DNA of 64,000 nt. Origin: an uncultured Oscillospiraceae bacterium (lineage in GTDB: Bacteria; Bacillota; Clostridia; Oscillospirales; Acutalibacteraceae). Position 1 is the first letter of the stretch. Each line of letters starts with the position of its first letter. The position numbers were made by a program, and so were the translations under genes. The stretch is taken from the NCBI GenBank assembly GCA_949283785.1, contig CASDTR010000029.1:1-64000 (forward strand), written 5' to 3'. The notes beneath the pieces are model-generated. The model made no database searches. It was given only the letters and a program-made list of their open reading frames with translations, and was not told the DNA's origin. Of the stretch, positions 34,857 to 43,840 are shown one piece after another.

Positions 34857-36005
34857 ATGGCAAATCGTATTGTTCTTAACACCATTTCCTATCACGGCAA
34901 GGGAGCTATCGAAAACATCGTTCCCGAGCTTACAGCAAGAGAAATGAAAAAAGCTTTTGTCTGCTCAGACCCCGATCTCATCAAGTTCGGCGTTACAAAA
35001 AAGGTCACGGACCTTTTGGACGCAGCCGGCTTTGCCTATGAGATTTACAGCGATATAAAGGCAAATCCCACAATAGAGAACGTTCAGACAGGCGTTGCTG
35101 CTTTCAAGGACAGCGGTGCAGACTGCATCGTCGCAATCGGCGGCGGCTCCTCAATGGATACAGCCAAGGCAATCGGCATCATTATCGAGAATCCCGAGTT
35201 TGCCGATGTCCGCAGCCTTGAGGGCGTAGCTCCCACAAAGAATCACGCGGTTTTCACTATTGCAGTACCCACCACGGCGGGAACAGCCGCTGAGGTTACA
35301 ATTAACTACGTTATTACGGACGTTGAAAAGAAGCGCAAGTTTGTCTGCGTCGATACCCACGATATTCCCGAGGTAGCCGTTGTTGACCCCGATATGATGT
35401 CAACCATGCCCAAGGGACTTACCGCCGCAACAGGTATGGATGCCCTTACCCATGCCATCGAGGGATACATAACAAAGGCCGCATGGGAAATGACGGATAT
35501 GTTCCACCTCAAGGCTATCGAGCTCATTTCAAAGTATCTCCGCGCTGCAGTTGACAATACTCCCGAGGGACGCGAGGGAATGGCTCTTGCCCAGTATATA
35601 GCAGGTCAGGGCTTCTCAAACGTAGGTCTCGGCATTGTTCATTCAATGGCGCACAGCCTCGGCGCTGTTTATGATACACCCCACGGCGTTGCAAACGCGA
35701 TCCTTCTTCCAACGATCATGGAGTATAACGCTCCCTGCACAGGCGAGAAGTACAGAGATATCGCAAAGGCTATGGGCGTTGAAGGCGTTGACGAGATGAC
35801 TCTCGACGAGGCAAGAAAGGCTGCATGTGCCGCTGTTAAACAGCTTTCAACGGATGTGGGTATCCCCGCAGACCTTAAAGAGATTGTTAAGGAAGAGGAT
35901 GTACAGTTCCTGAGCGAGTCTGCTTATGCAGATGCCTGCCGTCCCGGAAATCCCCGTGACACCAGTGTCGAGGAGATAGCGGAGCTTTACAGAAGCCTTA
36001 TGTAA
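34857..36005 (+). CDS. fucO: Iron-containing alcohol dehydrogenase, lactaldehyde reductase (FucO-like)
   Basis: 382 residues aligning by eye along its length with E. coli FucO: identical stretches include NPEFADVRSLEG, PTTAGTAAEVTINYVITD and GVANAILLP. GGGSSMDTAKAIG binds NAD, and DALTHAIEGY with VHSMAHSLGAVYDTPHG supplies the Asp and three His iron ligands. It reduces lactaldehyde to 1,2-propanediol during fucose or rhamnose fermentation; no other pathway genes are adjacent, and a broader alcohol substrate range is possible. AAGGAGAG precedes ATG. Confidence 0.9.
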   Translation: MANRIVLNTISYHGKGAIENIVPELTAREMKKAFVCSDPDLIKFGVTKKVTDLLDAAGFAYEIYSDIKANPTIENVQTGVAAFKDSGADCIVAIGGGSSMDTAKAIGIIIENPEFADVRSLEGVAPTKNHAVFTIAVPTTAGTAAEVTINYVITDVEKKRKFVCVDTHDIPEVAVVDPDMMSTMPKGLTAATGMDALTHAIEGYITKAAWEMTDMFHLKAIELISKYLRAAVDNTPEGREGMALAQYIAGQGFSNVGLGIVHSMAHSLGAVYDTPHGVANAILLPTIMEYNAPCTGEKYRDIAKAMGVEGVDEMTLDEARKAACAAVKQLSTDVGIPADLKEIVKEEDVQFLSESAYADACRPGNPRDTSVEEIAELYRSLM

Positions 36006-36037
36006 TTTCTTTTCATAACTTAATGTAAAGCGAGTAG

Positions 36038-36063
36038 GCCCGGACTTTTCAGTCCGGGCTTTT
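36038..36063. terminator. Terminator between fucO and the feoB 3' part
   Basis: GCCCGGACT (36038-36046), TTTC loop, AGTCCGGGC (36051-36059) and TTTT, between convergent reading frames. Confidence 0.75.
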
Positions 36064-36077
36064 GCATTATCCTTGTT

Positions 36078-37040
36078 TTACATAAAAATCCGCGCCGTAT
36101 TGGCAAATATGAAACAGATTATGAATCCTGCGGCGGTGGGAATTATTGCAGAAAGGAGCGTCCATTTAAGAGTGCCCGTCTCCTTTTTTACTGTCAGCAG
36201 GGTGGTGGAGCAGGGCCAGTGCATAAGTGAAAACAGAAGAAATGATATTGCCGTTATATCGGTCCAGCCGTTTGCCGTGAGCAGGGTGTGAATGGAGGTC
36301 AAATCTCCCATTTCCGTTATGGTTCCCGAACAGGTGTATGCCATGAGGATTATGGGCACCACTATTTCATTGGCGGGAAAGCCTAAAATAAAAGCTATCA
36401 ATATAACTCCGTCGAGGCCGAAAAGGGATGCGAAGGGGTCAAGGAAATCTGCGCAGAGGTTTAAAAGGCTCACACCGTCAACCTGAATATTGGCCGCAAG
36501 CCATATGATAACGCCTGCGGGAGCCGCAACAGCCGCCGCCCTTGCAAGGACGAAAAGGGTGCGGTCAAATACGGAGCGGACTATGACCTTTCCTATCTGG
36601 GGCTTTCGGTAGGGCGGCATTTCGAGGCTGAAAAAGGACGGTACGCCTTTGAGCAAAGTTTTTGAGAGAATGTAGGAAACCAAAAAGGTCATAAACACTC
36701 CGAGGAGGATGACCCCTGTGAGCATTGCCGCCGAGGAAAAAGCGGAAGCTCCCGCAAAGAACATGGTGATTATGGCGATTAGAGCGGGAAAACGGCCGTT
36801 GCAGGGGACGAAAGCGTTGGTGACGGTGGCAATTATACGCTCGCGAGGGGAGGAGATAATGCGGCATCCCGTGACGCCTGCGGCGTTGCAGCCGAAGCCC
36901 ATGCACATGGTAAGAGCTTGTTTACCGCAGGTCCCAGCCTTTTTAAAGGGTTTATCGAGATTGAATGCAATTCTCGGCAAATATCCCGAATCCTCGAGGA
37001 GAGTAAACAGGGGAAAGAAAATTGCCATGGCTGGGTTCAA
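36078..37040 (-). pseudogene. feoB: C-terminal half of FeoB, severed by the integrated element
   Basis: About 316-320 residues matching the membrane part of the FeoB ferrous-iron transporter: AIFFPLFTLLEDSGYLPRIAFNLD, then CGKQALTMCMGFGCNAAG (conserved Cys gate motif) and further Gate-domain helices. The missing N-terminal half is at 50659-51846 on the same strand. The break falls at CCATGG (37025-37030). Any translation would start at TTG 37040 or ATG 37028; the element end supplies AGAGG six bases before the TTG, so a separate membrane polypeptide could in principle be made. It is intact after the break. Confidence 0.9.
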
Positions 37041-37049
37041 GAAAAACCT
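37025..37049. repeat. Left attachment junction (inverted arm + CCATGG)
   Basis: CCATGG (37025-37030) followed by CTGGGTTCAAGAAAAACCT (37031-37049). The 19 bp are repeated as an exact reverse complement at the right end. For large serine integrases, attP is an imperfect palindrome and each prophage end keeps one arm, which explains the symmetry. Confidence 0.85.
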
Positions 37050-37162
37050 CTAAGTCTTAAAATCCTTATAAACAAAGGGTTTTAAAGCTTAGGGGTTCTT
37101 CTTTTATCATATTTTGCCCGATGATTAATATAATTAAACAGATTTGATTATTGGGGTGAATT

Positions 37163-37294
37163 ATGACGAATGAAAATGAGAATAAGAAAATAACGTTACC
37201 AAAAGAATTACAAATAAAAATGCTTAAGTTCTTTATGAAAACCTCTATTCCAAGAAAAAAGCAAAGCAAAGATAAATCCTCTATCGAAAAATAA
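37163..37294 (+). CDS. Small basic protein upstream of the serine integrase
   Basis: 43 residues (MTNENENKKITLPKELQIKM...), preceded by TTGGGGTGA and ending 19 nt before the integrase start. It is Lys-rich with one short amphipathic helix (LPKELQIKMLKFFMKTSI). The good ribosome site and spacing support a real gene. Position suggests an integrase accessory such as a directionality or regulatory factor, but this is inference; no family is recognised. Confidence 0.6.
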   Translation: MTNENENKKITLPKELQIKMLKFFMKTSIPRKKQSKDKSSIEK

Positions 37295-37313
37295 AAGATA
37301 GGAGCGATTTATT

Positions 37314-38795
37314 ATGATGGAAACAGGAATTTATGTAAGAGTTTCAACCGAGGAACAGGCGCAGGAAGGATATTCAATAAGAGCGCAGGAGCAGAAACTA
37401 AAAGACTTTTCAAGAATTAAAGAATGGGGCGTTTACGATGTTTATATAGATGACGGTATCAGCGGAAAAAACATTGCAGACCGTCCGGCAATTAACAGGA
37501 TGATTGAAGATATAAAAAACGGCAAGGTTAATAATGTACTTGTGTTTAAAATCGACCGTTTAACCCGTAATACAGCGGACTTAATATATCTTGTCAATTT
37601 ATTTAATACATATAACTGCGCTTTTAATTCTTTAAGCGAAAGTATAGACACTCAAACAGCGAGCGGACGTATGTTTATTAAAATCATTGGAATTTTTGCG
37701 GAATTTGAAAGAGAAAACATTATTGAAAGAACTAAAATCGGCTTCGAAAGAAAAGTAAGAGAAGGTTATACATTGGCAACAAGAACACCAAGTTATGGTT
37801 ACGATAGAAAAATCGGAGAAAAAATACAGACTGTTAATGAATATGAAGCAAGTATAGTACGAGAAGTTTTTGACATGTTCGTAAACAAGCATATGTCTTG
37901 TCTTGAAATTTCAAAAAACTTAAACAGCAGAAATATTCCTACTAAAGAAAATGCGCAATGGCATACAAGAACAATTAAAAATATGCTTACAAACTGCAAT
38001 TATGTCGGAATGGTACGCTATGCCACAAAAGACCCCAACAGACATTTTGAAACTGACGGAGCACATGAACCTATTATTTCAAAAGAACTTTATGAAGAAA
38101 CGCAAAATCTTATACAAAAAATTTCCGTAAAATGCTATACAAAGCGACCTAAAGAAGATAGCTATTTTATTGGATTGCTATATTGTGCAAAATGCGGCGG
38201 AAAAATGGTAACACATGGGAACTATATAAAACATATTGATGGGCGTACTGTTGTAAAGGTAGATTATCGTTGCAGAAATTACATAAAAAAGACTTGTGAT
38301 GCATGCAATGTAAGCCATAAAAAGGTTGAGCAGGCTTTCCGAGATTATATAAATAATATTGCGGATTTAAATGCGCTTGATGCAATACCTATGTCAGAAC
38401 AGCAGACACAGGAAAAACAAAATAAAAATTTATTGGACGGTCTATACAGACAAAAAAAGAATTTAGAGCATAAAGAAAAAGAAATTGTAAGCACTTATAT
38501 TTCAGGCACTATCGGACTTGACGACTATATGAATATAAAGAAATCCATAGAAAAGGAAAAAAATAATATTTCAGAAAAAATTCAGGAACTGGAAAATAAA
38601 AAGGAGCAGGAAGTTGAGACGATAAAAAAAGAAGATATTATTAAAAATATAAGAGAAAACTGGGATTTACTTACTAACCTTGAAAAAAGGCAGTTTTTAA
38701 TAAATTTTGTGGATAAAATTATTGTATCAAGCCAAAAAGTAAATGGTAGAAATAATATAGTTAAAGTGGAGGATATTCAGTTTAGTAAATTGTAA
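37314..38795 (+). CDS. Large serine recombinase (integrase of the element)
   Basis: 493 residues. The resolvase domain begins GIYVRVSTEEQ, with catalytic Ser near residue 10-11, and includes FKIDRLTRNTADL and FAEFERENIIERT. A recombinase domain follows (GYDRKIGEKIQTVNEYEASIVREVFDMF), then a zinc ribbon LLYCAKCGGK ... C ... C and a C-terminal coiled-coil. This is the domain order of TndX/phiC31-type integrases, which cut at a 2-bp core. It is next to the left junction and points inward. ATGATG gives two adjacent start choices; GATAGGAG precedes. Confidence 0.95.
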   Translation: MMETGIYVRVSTEEQAQEGYSIRAQEQKLKDFSRIKEWGVYDVYIDDGISGKNIADRPAINRMIEDIKNGKVNNVLVFKIDRLTRNTADLIYLVNLFNTYNCAFNSLSESIDTQTASGRMFIKIIGIFAEFERENIIERTKIGFERKVREGYTLATRTPSYGYDRKIGEKIQTVNEYEASIVREVFDMFVNKHMSCLEISKNLNSRNIPTKENAQWHTRTIKNMLTNCNYVGMVRYATKDPNRHFETDGAHEPIISKELYEETQNLIQKISVKCYTKRPKEDSYFIGLLYCAKCGGKMVTHGNYIKHIDGRTVVKVDYRCRNYIKKTCDACNVSHKKVEQAFRDYINNIADLNALDAIPMSEQQTQEKQNKNLLDGLYRQKKNLEHKEKEIVSTYISGTIGLDDYMNIKKSIEKEKNNISEKIQELENKKEQEVETIKKEDIIKNIRENWDLLTNLEKRQFLINFVDKIIVSSQKVNGRNNIVKVEDIQFSKL

Positions 38796-38811
38796 TTATA
38801 AATCACAGAAA

Positions 38812-38836
38812 GCCGGCATGAGTAATTCATGCCGGC
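38812..38836. terminator. Hairpin between convergent integrase and ATPase genes
   Basis: Perfect arms GCCGGCATGA (38812-38821) and TCATGCCGGC (38827-38836). Short T-runs only, so it is a bidirectional but weaker candidate. Confidence 0.6.
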
Positions 38837-38848
38837 AAACCTATGCAT

Positions 38849-40141
38849 TTATGCTTTATTAAATTTGAATAAAAATGGAGGTGTACCCGGAAAACCTATA
38901 ATAGCCTCACCGAGTTGCAGTCTTGATATATCCCAATCTTCTACAACATTGGCGTCTCTGATTTGTTCAACAATGCCTCTTCCCTGAACAGAAGCCATGT
39001 ATATTTCTTTTTTGCGATTTGTACCGTGTAAAGCCTTGATAAATGTCCTGGAAGATTCATCATTAACACGAAAAACAAGCGTTGTCAGGAAACCTGACAG
39101 CAGACTTTTTGCTCTGTATTCACCGTAATTGTCATAAATCTGATTGACATTTTGAATACCTATCATAAATTTAACTCCCAAACTTCTGCCAAAGTTGACT
39201 GCATCATCTACATGCTGCAAATTTGGAATGAGACTAAATTCATCCGTAATAAAATATACATTGCCCTCACTTTTTTGACGGCACAATGCTTCTTTAATTG
39301 CCAAATCAAACAGCAGACTGTAAATAGGCGAAAGCATATTACCAACGCCTAAGTCGTATTCAATAAATACAAGTTTACCGCCCTTGTTTCGGACAATATT
39401 GCGCATAGACAAAGTGCCTTCTTTTTTAAAATTACCGAGGAAAATTTCACGTGATAATTGCTGCAACTCGGAAATAACACCTTGTGTCTGCGGTGAGCGG
39501 TCATCAAAAATATAGCTTATCATCGCTTTTAGATCATCGTGCTGCTGTAACATTTCTCGGATTTCAGAAGTAGGAGACCCATCCAAAAATTCACGTAATG
39601 ATTTATTATTTGCCGTCAAGTCTTTATTTCTGGTGAAATGGGTTAAAATTGCCGAAAATAAATCTTTCGCCGCATTCGGGAAAAATGGCTGATTGGTATT
39701 TTCCAACTTTTGATGAAACAATGATTTTGAAATTTCAACAATGTTTTCTTCCATATGTTCATCGTGTTCAATCTCATTAAAAACATTCCAATAATCAGGA
39801 CCATCAGCACCTGTTGCAGTTTCATCATTGCTGATAACAATGTCACCCGGACGATAAAATTCGTGATAAAAATCGCCTTTTGTATCAAAAATTATCATAA
39901 TATCGTCAGATGTCATTGAGCTGCGCAGCTGCTTAATAATTTGATTAAACGTATTTGTTTTACCGGTGCCTATTCCGCCGAGCAGCATCATATGACGACT
40001 TAAAATCTCAGAATCTATCGGAACACGAAGTTCACGCCCGTTTTGATCTGTTCCTATAAAAAAGCATTTTGGGTCTGTGACATTAAGTCTAATCGGATTA
40101 ACTTCAAGTTGGTTTCCGTCAAAAACTTCTATTTTTTTCAT
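38849..40141 (-). CDS. VirD4/TraG-like ATPase, soluble (leftward set)
   Basis: 430 residues with Walker A GGIGTGKTNTF, IMIIFDTKGDFYHEF (coupling-protein motif), Walker B NVYFITDEFSLIPNLQ and a late IGIQNVNQIYDNYG segment typical of the TraD/TraG DNA-binding ATPase domain. Unlike conjugation coupling proteins it has no N-terminal membrane helices. A hexameric DNA or protein pump is the obvious role, but no relaxase or channel genes accompany it. It follows the acidic-protein gene by 14 nt, with GGAGG before ATG, and is the last gene of the leftward set. Confidence 0.85.
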   Translation of the reverse strand: MKKIEVFDGNQLEVNPIRLNVTDPKCFFIGTDQNGRELRVPIDSEILSRHMMLLGGIGTGKTNTFNQIIKQLRSSMTSDDIMIIFDTKGDFYHEFYRPGDIVISNDETATGADGPDYWNVFNEIEHDEHMEENIVEISKSLFHQKLENTNQPFFPNAAKDLFSAILTHFTRNKDLTANNKSLREFLDGSPTSEIREMLQQHDDLKAMISYIFDDRSPQTQGVISELQQLSREIFLGNFKKEGTLSMRNIVRNKGGKLVFIEYDLGVGNMLSPIYSLLFDLAIKEALCRQKSEGNVYFITDEFSLIPNLQHVDDAVNFGRSLGVKFMIGIQNVNQIYDNYGEYRAKSLLSGFLTTLVFRVNDESSRTFIKALHGTNRKKEIYMASVQGRGIVEQIRDANVVEDWDISRLQLGEAIIGFPGTPPFLFKFNKA

Positions 40142-40155
40142 ATATTCCTCCCTGA

Positions 40156-40794
40156 TTACATCATATAGCTATTATAATAGTCATAACCGTCATCGTTGCT
40201 TTTGCCGTTATCTGCGCTTTCGTTCTTGATGTTGCCTTCATCTTCAATGTTGGTATTATTTTGGTTTTCAGATTGTTTTTTACTTTCAGTATTATTTTTA
40301 TCATTGGTATCGTCTTCGCCTTTGATATTGTCTTCAACTTGGATATCTTTTTTGTTTTCGTCATTATCTTGACCTTTTTCCATACTGCCAAGTTGCCCTC
40401 TATCTATCGCATTTTCCCTTGGTACATTTTTAGCTTCAAGGTCGCTGTACCCGCCCGGGAGTTTTCCGTCACCGGTACATTGACCATTATCGTTTATGCC
40501 GCCTTTTTCAGTATTCCGAATTTCTCCGTCCGTTTCAAAATCGACCCGATGAGAGTTTTCATCAAGTGTTCCTTTTGGTAATCCAAGGTCTTCGTTTAAT
40601 CCATCATAATCAATACTGCCATCTTCATTTGTATGGTCGGCAATGGCTTTATCTGCATCCTCTTTTGTCATACAGCATTTCCAACAATCACCGTTAGAAT
40701 CTTCTCTCCCTAAATAGTCATCATTGCCATCAGTATGTTCAGGAGAATCGAATCTATCATATTTATCATCAGCGATAAAATAGGAGTATTTCAT
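40156..40794 (-). CDS. Unknown acidic protein with low-complexity tail
   Basis: 212 residues. Residues about 1-135 look like a folded domain with DCWKCC, LGLPKGTL, HRVDF, LPGGYSDLEAKNVPRENAI. Residues about 136-206 are an Asp/Glu/Asn/Lys-rich, probably disordered tail. The GLP...RVDF...PGG...EA...P order faintly recalls small domains near polymorphic toxins, but I cannot confirm this. Its start overlaps the end of the 171-residue gene by 4 nt, and the ATPase gene follows after 14 nt, so all three are probably co-translated. Confidence 0.6.
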   Translation of the reverse strand: MKYSYFIADDKYDRFDSPEHTDGNDDYLGREDSNGDCWKCCMTKEDADKAIADHTNEDGSIDYDGLNEDLGLPKGTLDENSHRVDFETDGEIRNTEKGGINDNGQCTGDGKLPGGYSDLEAKNVPRENAIDRGQLGSMEKGQDNDENKKDIQVEDNIKGEDDTNDKNNTESKKQSENQNNTNIEDEGNIKNESADNGKSNDDGYDYYNSYMM

Positions 40795-41306
40795 AAGAAA
40801 TTCCTCCCATATTTATTGCATAAAAAAGCATTAGACTTTTCAATATCACCCCACAGACCGTTTGTTCTTTTCTTTCCTGCCCAAATAAAACATTTCTCCA
40901 GATTACTTTTGTTGGCAAGTAGAGCATTATGTGTGATTGTTATAAGATCGTTGTCAATTATTGAAAAGAGCGCAGTACCCTTTGCTTCTTTAAGGCATTG
41001 AAACCACAGCATGGTATATGCACACCAAACAGTTTTAGCATCCTTGCTATTAAGCATTTGAATCAGCGCATCTTTGAATTTTTCCGGGATAGCCGGATCT
41101 TTTGATTCCTTGTAATAGCTATAAATGCATACACGCAGAATGTATTCAAAATCTGTTGGAATATCATTTGGAACAGTGACGGAATCGTATTTACTGGTTT
41201 GAATCGCATAGTTCCCTTTACCGGAAATCAAATCAGTTACATGTCCAGTTTCAAATGCCGATTTTGTGAAATTGAATATATCTTCCCATGTTTCAAATTT
41301 AGCCAT
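40791..41306 (-). CDS. Unknown helical protein, 171 aa
   Basis: 171 residues, MAKFETWEDIFNFTKSAFETG..., predicted mostly helical and soluble, with no membrane segment and no recognised motif. AAGGTG lies upstream of ATG 41306. Its end overlaps the next gene by 4 nt (ATGA-type coupling), which suggests that the two products act together, for instance as partner or adaptor; that is inference. Confidence 0.6.
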   Translation of the reverse strand: MAKFETWEDIFNFTKSAFETGHVTDLISGKGNYAIQTSKYDSVTVPNDIPTDFEYILRVCIYSYYKESKDPAIPEKFKDALIQMLNSKDAKTVWCAYTMLWFQCLKEAKGTALFSIIDNDLITITHNALLANKSNLEKCFIWAGKKRTNGLWGDIEKSNAFLCNKYGRNFL

Positions 41307-41337
41307 ATTAATTCACCTTAACCTTTCTATAAACAAC

Positions 41338-41378
41338 TCACTCCACAGCAGAGGAGAGGCCGCAAAGCTGTGGAGTGA
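41338..41378. other. 12-bp inverted repeat inside the leftward gene set
   Basis: TCACTCCACAGC (41338-41349) and GCTGTGGAGTGA (41367-41378) with a 17-nt loop, in the 133-bp gap between the zinc-ribbon/PH-like gene and the 171-aa gene. No T-run in the leftward direction, so it may set relative expression or mRNA processing. Confidence 0.4.
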
Positions 41379-41439
41379 AAAGACTATATTTTATTTATGT
41401 ACTATGCCCCTCAAAAGTATGATTGAATATATTACTTAA

Positions 41440-42414
41440 TTAGTCAACTTTCCATTTCTCAATGCCGAAATCGCCGAATTTTTGAATGTCTGTGATAACG
41501 GCGCCAAGCTCACGAATGGCATCTTCACTGTTCTCTATCGGGATTACCTCTGTATATCCTGTATGTTCTTCAGATTGACGACCCATAAGATTGGCAAATA
41601 TGCTGTTTTTCATTCTCTGAACATCGACCGCAGGACTATAAGATTTTGTTTTAATTACCATTACCAAATTAGGTTTAATGACAAATAAGAATATATTTAC
41701 AATTACTATAATAAAAGCAATCAATACGGGTAATGCTGCAACGTAAATAAGAGAATCGTCCATACGTCCAACTTCCGACATGGAGCCGCCTATTAATGAA
41801 CCAAGTGAAAAGCTTGTACATATAAGTTTTTGCCACCAACGCTTCTTCATAATGAAAAACGGTATCATTCCTGCTACTCCGAAAATCAAAGCGAGAATCA
41901 ATTTAATAAATACTGTTTCTATATTTGCTATTATTCCCATTCCTATACTGCCGCCAAAAGCAATTAAAATAATAGCAATAAGGAAATCCCAAAATGACCA
42001 TGTGAACTCCCTGCGTACTTCCATACCGGCAACATCATCAATTGAAAACTCCTGTTGTAATGTTAAGCGACCAATTAGGCTTCTGCCCAAAGCACGGAAT
42101 ATAACCCTTTTGTTAGTAACTTCCACTCGTCCTTCTGCCTTTGCGATTGGAATACCTAATAAACGAGTTCTTAATTTAGCGACCGTATACTGTTTAACCG
42201 GAATTTCACCCTCACTCGCTCTAACACACTCTGGGATGATTTTCATTCCTCGTTCGTAAGGGGGGGCACCGTTTGTTTCGGGTTCTCCGATTCCCATTCG
42301 ATTCTTCATTACTGTAAGCAAATCTGAACTTTTATCCAAAAACTCAGTTACCTCGTTTTTATTGCATGTGCATTCTTCAATAGGATTACCGCATTTTGTA
42401 CAAAACTTTGCCAT
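41440..42414 (-). CDS. Zinc-ribbon membrane protein with PH-like domain
   Basis: 324 residues. The N-terminus MAKFCTKCGNPIEECTC is a four-Cys zinc ribbon. Residues about 70-135 (KLRTRLLGIPIAKAEGRVEVTNKRVIFRAL...) resemble a bacterial PH-like module. Four or so membrane helices follow between about 140 and 250, and a second PH-like stretch (VMVIKTKSYSP...) ends it. It likely sits in the cytoplasmic membrane with the ribbon inside. It is one of three consecutive zinc-ribbon proteins in this set. Function unknown. Confidence 0.65.
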   Translation of the reverse strand: MAKFCTKCGNPIEECTCNKNEVTEFLDKSSDLLTVMKNRMGIGEPETNGAPPYERGMKIIPECVRASEGEIPVKQYTVAKLRTRLLGIPIAKAEGRVEVTNKRVIFRALGRSLIGRLTLQQEFSIDDVAGMEVRREFTWSFWDFLIAIILIAFGGSIGMGIIANIETVFIKLILALIFGVAGMIPFFIMKKRWWQKLICTSFSLGSLIGGSMSEVGRMDDSLIYVAALPVLIAFIIVIVNIFLFVIKPNLVMVIKTKSYSPAVDVQRMKNSIFANLMGRQSEEHTGYTEVIPIENSEDAIRELGAVITDIQKFGDFGIEKWKVD

Positions 42415-42428
42415 GTTAAAACCTCCGT

Positions 42429-43799
42429 TTATTTATTATTGCTGTAACGTACAATGGTATCTAAAAAATACGGACAGCTATACGGTTTTAAATTACCGTC
42501 TTGATCAATAGTAAAAATAATTTTAACGGTGCCAGAAGCATTTGTCATAGGTGTTTCTTCTATTTCTGAAGTCCAACTCTGTGATACGTGAGTTCCTGTA
42601 TACGTATAATAAAATGTAGCACGATAAAACATACCAAGACTATCCGTATAAATAGAACCATCCGCCATTTCAAATGATGTTATATTGACATTTTTTTCAC
42701 CAAGTCCATGATCATTAAACATTTGATCCATAATTGCTTTGCAGTCATCCGTGTTAGTTATATTTAAATTTGTAAAGCTATCCAATTTTTTACCGGAAGT
42801 TGAGTTTACATATAAAGCGGTTATTAGCTGATTTCCAATCGTTTTCACTGAATCTATCAACGACTCGTTTACAGAAAGATCACTGACTGAAACACTTATT
42901 GAACTTCCGTCGTATACGGAAATATCTCTACTATAATATTCAATCATCGGGCTGGTAACGCTTAAAATGTAATCGTTCTGAAAAATTCTCCTTATATTTA
43001 TTGTGGTGTATTGAGAATCTTCATCAGTTTCAGCATAGGGTGAAAGGTCAACGCTATTTAGTGTAGCCTTTGTATCTTTAGGAATCTCAATGGTACATGA
43101 AGTAATGTAAGGTTCTGCAGAAACTTTATATTTTTTAAAGAATAAGAAAGAACGCTCTTCTTGCATATATAGTGTAATCGGCATAGTATGTTTACCGGTG
43201 CCATCATCAGACAAATAAGTCACCAAGTATTCTTTTACCAATTTTGAATCGGATGAATCAGAATCTATATCATCCTCGTAAGAATCATTGTATAGACTAT
43301 TACTTCCCCCATATCCAATCGAAAGCGGAGAAATAGATAAAAGCGATGAATCTTTCTGATTCGCTGATAATTCTGTTATTTCATAATTGGTAATTTTCAT
43401 TTGATCCATATCTCTGTTTTTCATCGAATAGACAAACATAGCTTTATTTAAAAATGGATCTTTTTCATCAGCAATCAAATAATCGTATACGCTTTCCCAG
43501 TCCTGAGCTGCGTATGCTTCAAAGTACTGTTTTGCTACTCTTTCAGGACTTGAAAGTGCGGAACCAACTCCCAATAAAACACTGACAGCTACCACTACGC
43601 ATATAACGCATGCACAGATGATTTTAGGAGTTTTTCCCATTTTTTTGGTTTTAGCTTTTAGATTGCCTACCAGCATTGCAGATTGATCTATCAGCTGAGA
43701 AGCAGTATTTCTCGGGCTGTTGTCGATCAATTCTGCATTACAATACTGGCAATGCTGCAATCCTTCCGGATTGCTCTTTCCACATTCTGGACAAAACAT
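42429..43799 (-). CDS. Zinc-ribbon, single-TM protein with NTF2-like extracellular region
   Basis: 456 residues from ATG 43799 (GAGGAG upstream; an in-frame start at 43862 lies in the preceding gene and lacks one). MFCPECGKSNPEGLQHCQYC is a zinc ribbon, followed by a membrane helix (about 58-80) and a long outside part starting SSPERVAKQYFEAYAAQDWESVYDYL, the pattern of NTF2-like/DUF4878 lipoprotein domains. Later beta-rich repeats (IPKDTKATLNSVDLS, EIPKDTKA) look like PEGA-type strands. Role unknown; topology suggests an envelope sensor or anchor. Confidence 0.65.
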   Translation of the reverse strand: MFCPECGKSNPEGLQHCQYCNAELIDNSPRNTASQLIDQSAMLVGNLKAKTKKMGKTPKIICACVICVVVAVSVLLGVGSALSSPERVAKQYFEAYAAQDWESVYDYLIADEKDPFLNKAMFVYSMKNRDMDQMKITNYEITELSANQKDSSLLSISPLSIGYGGSNSLYNDSYEDDIDSDSSDSKLVKEYLVTYLSDDGTGKHTMPITLYMQEERSFLFFKKYKVSAEPYITSCTIEIPKDTKATLNSVDLSPYAETDEDSQYTTINIRRIFQNDYILSVTSPMIEYYSRDISVYDGSSISVSVSDLSVNESLIDSVKTIGNQLITALYVNSTSGKKLDSFTNLNITNTDDCKAIMDQMFNDHGLGEKNVNITSFEMADGSIYTDSLGMFYRATFYYTYTGTHVSQSWTSEIEETPMTNASGTVKIIFTIDQDGNLKPYSCPYFLDTIVRYSNNK

Positions 43800-43840
43800 G
43801 CTTTTACATCTCCTCGTTAGTTTATATATTAAGAATCTCT

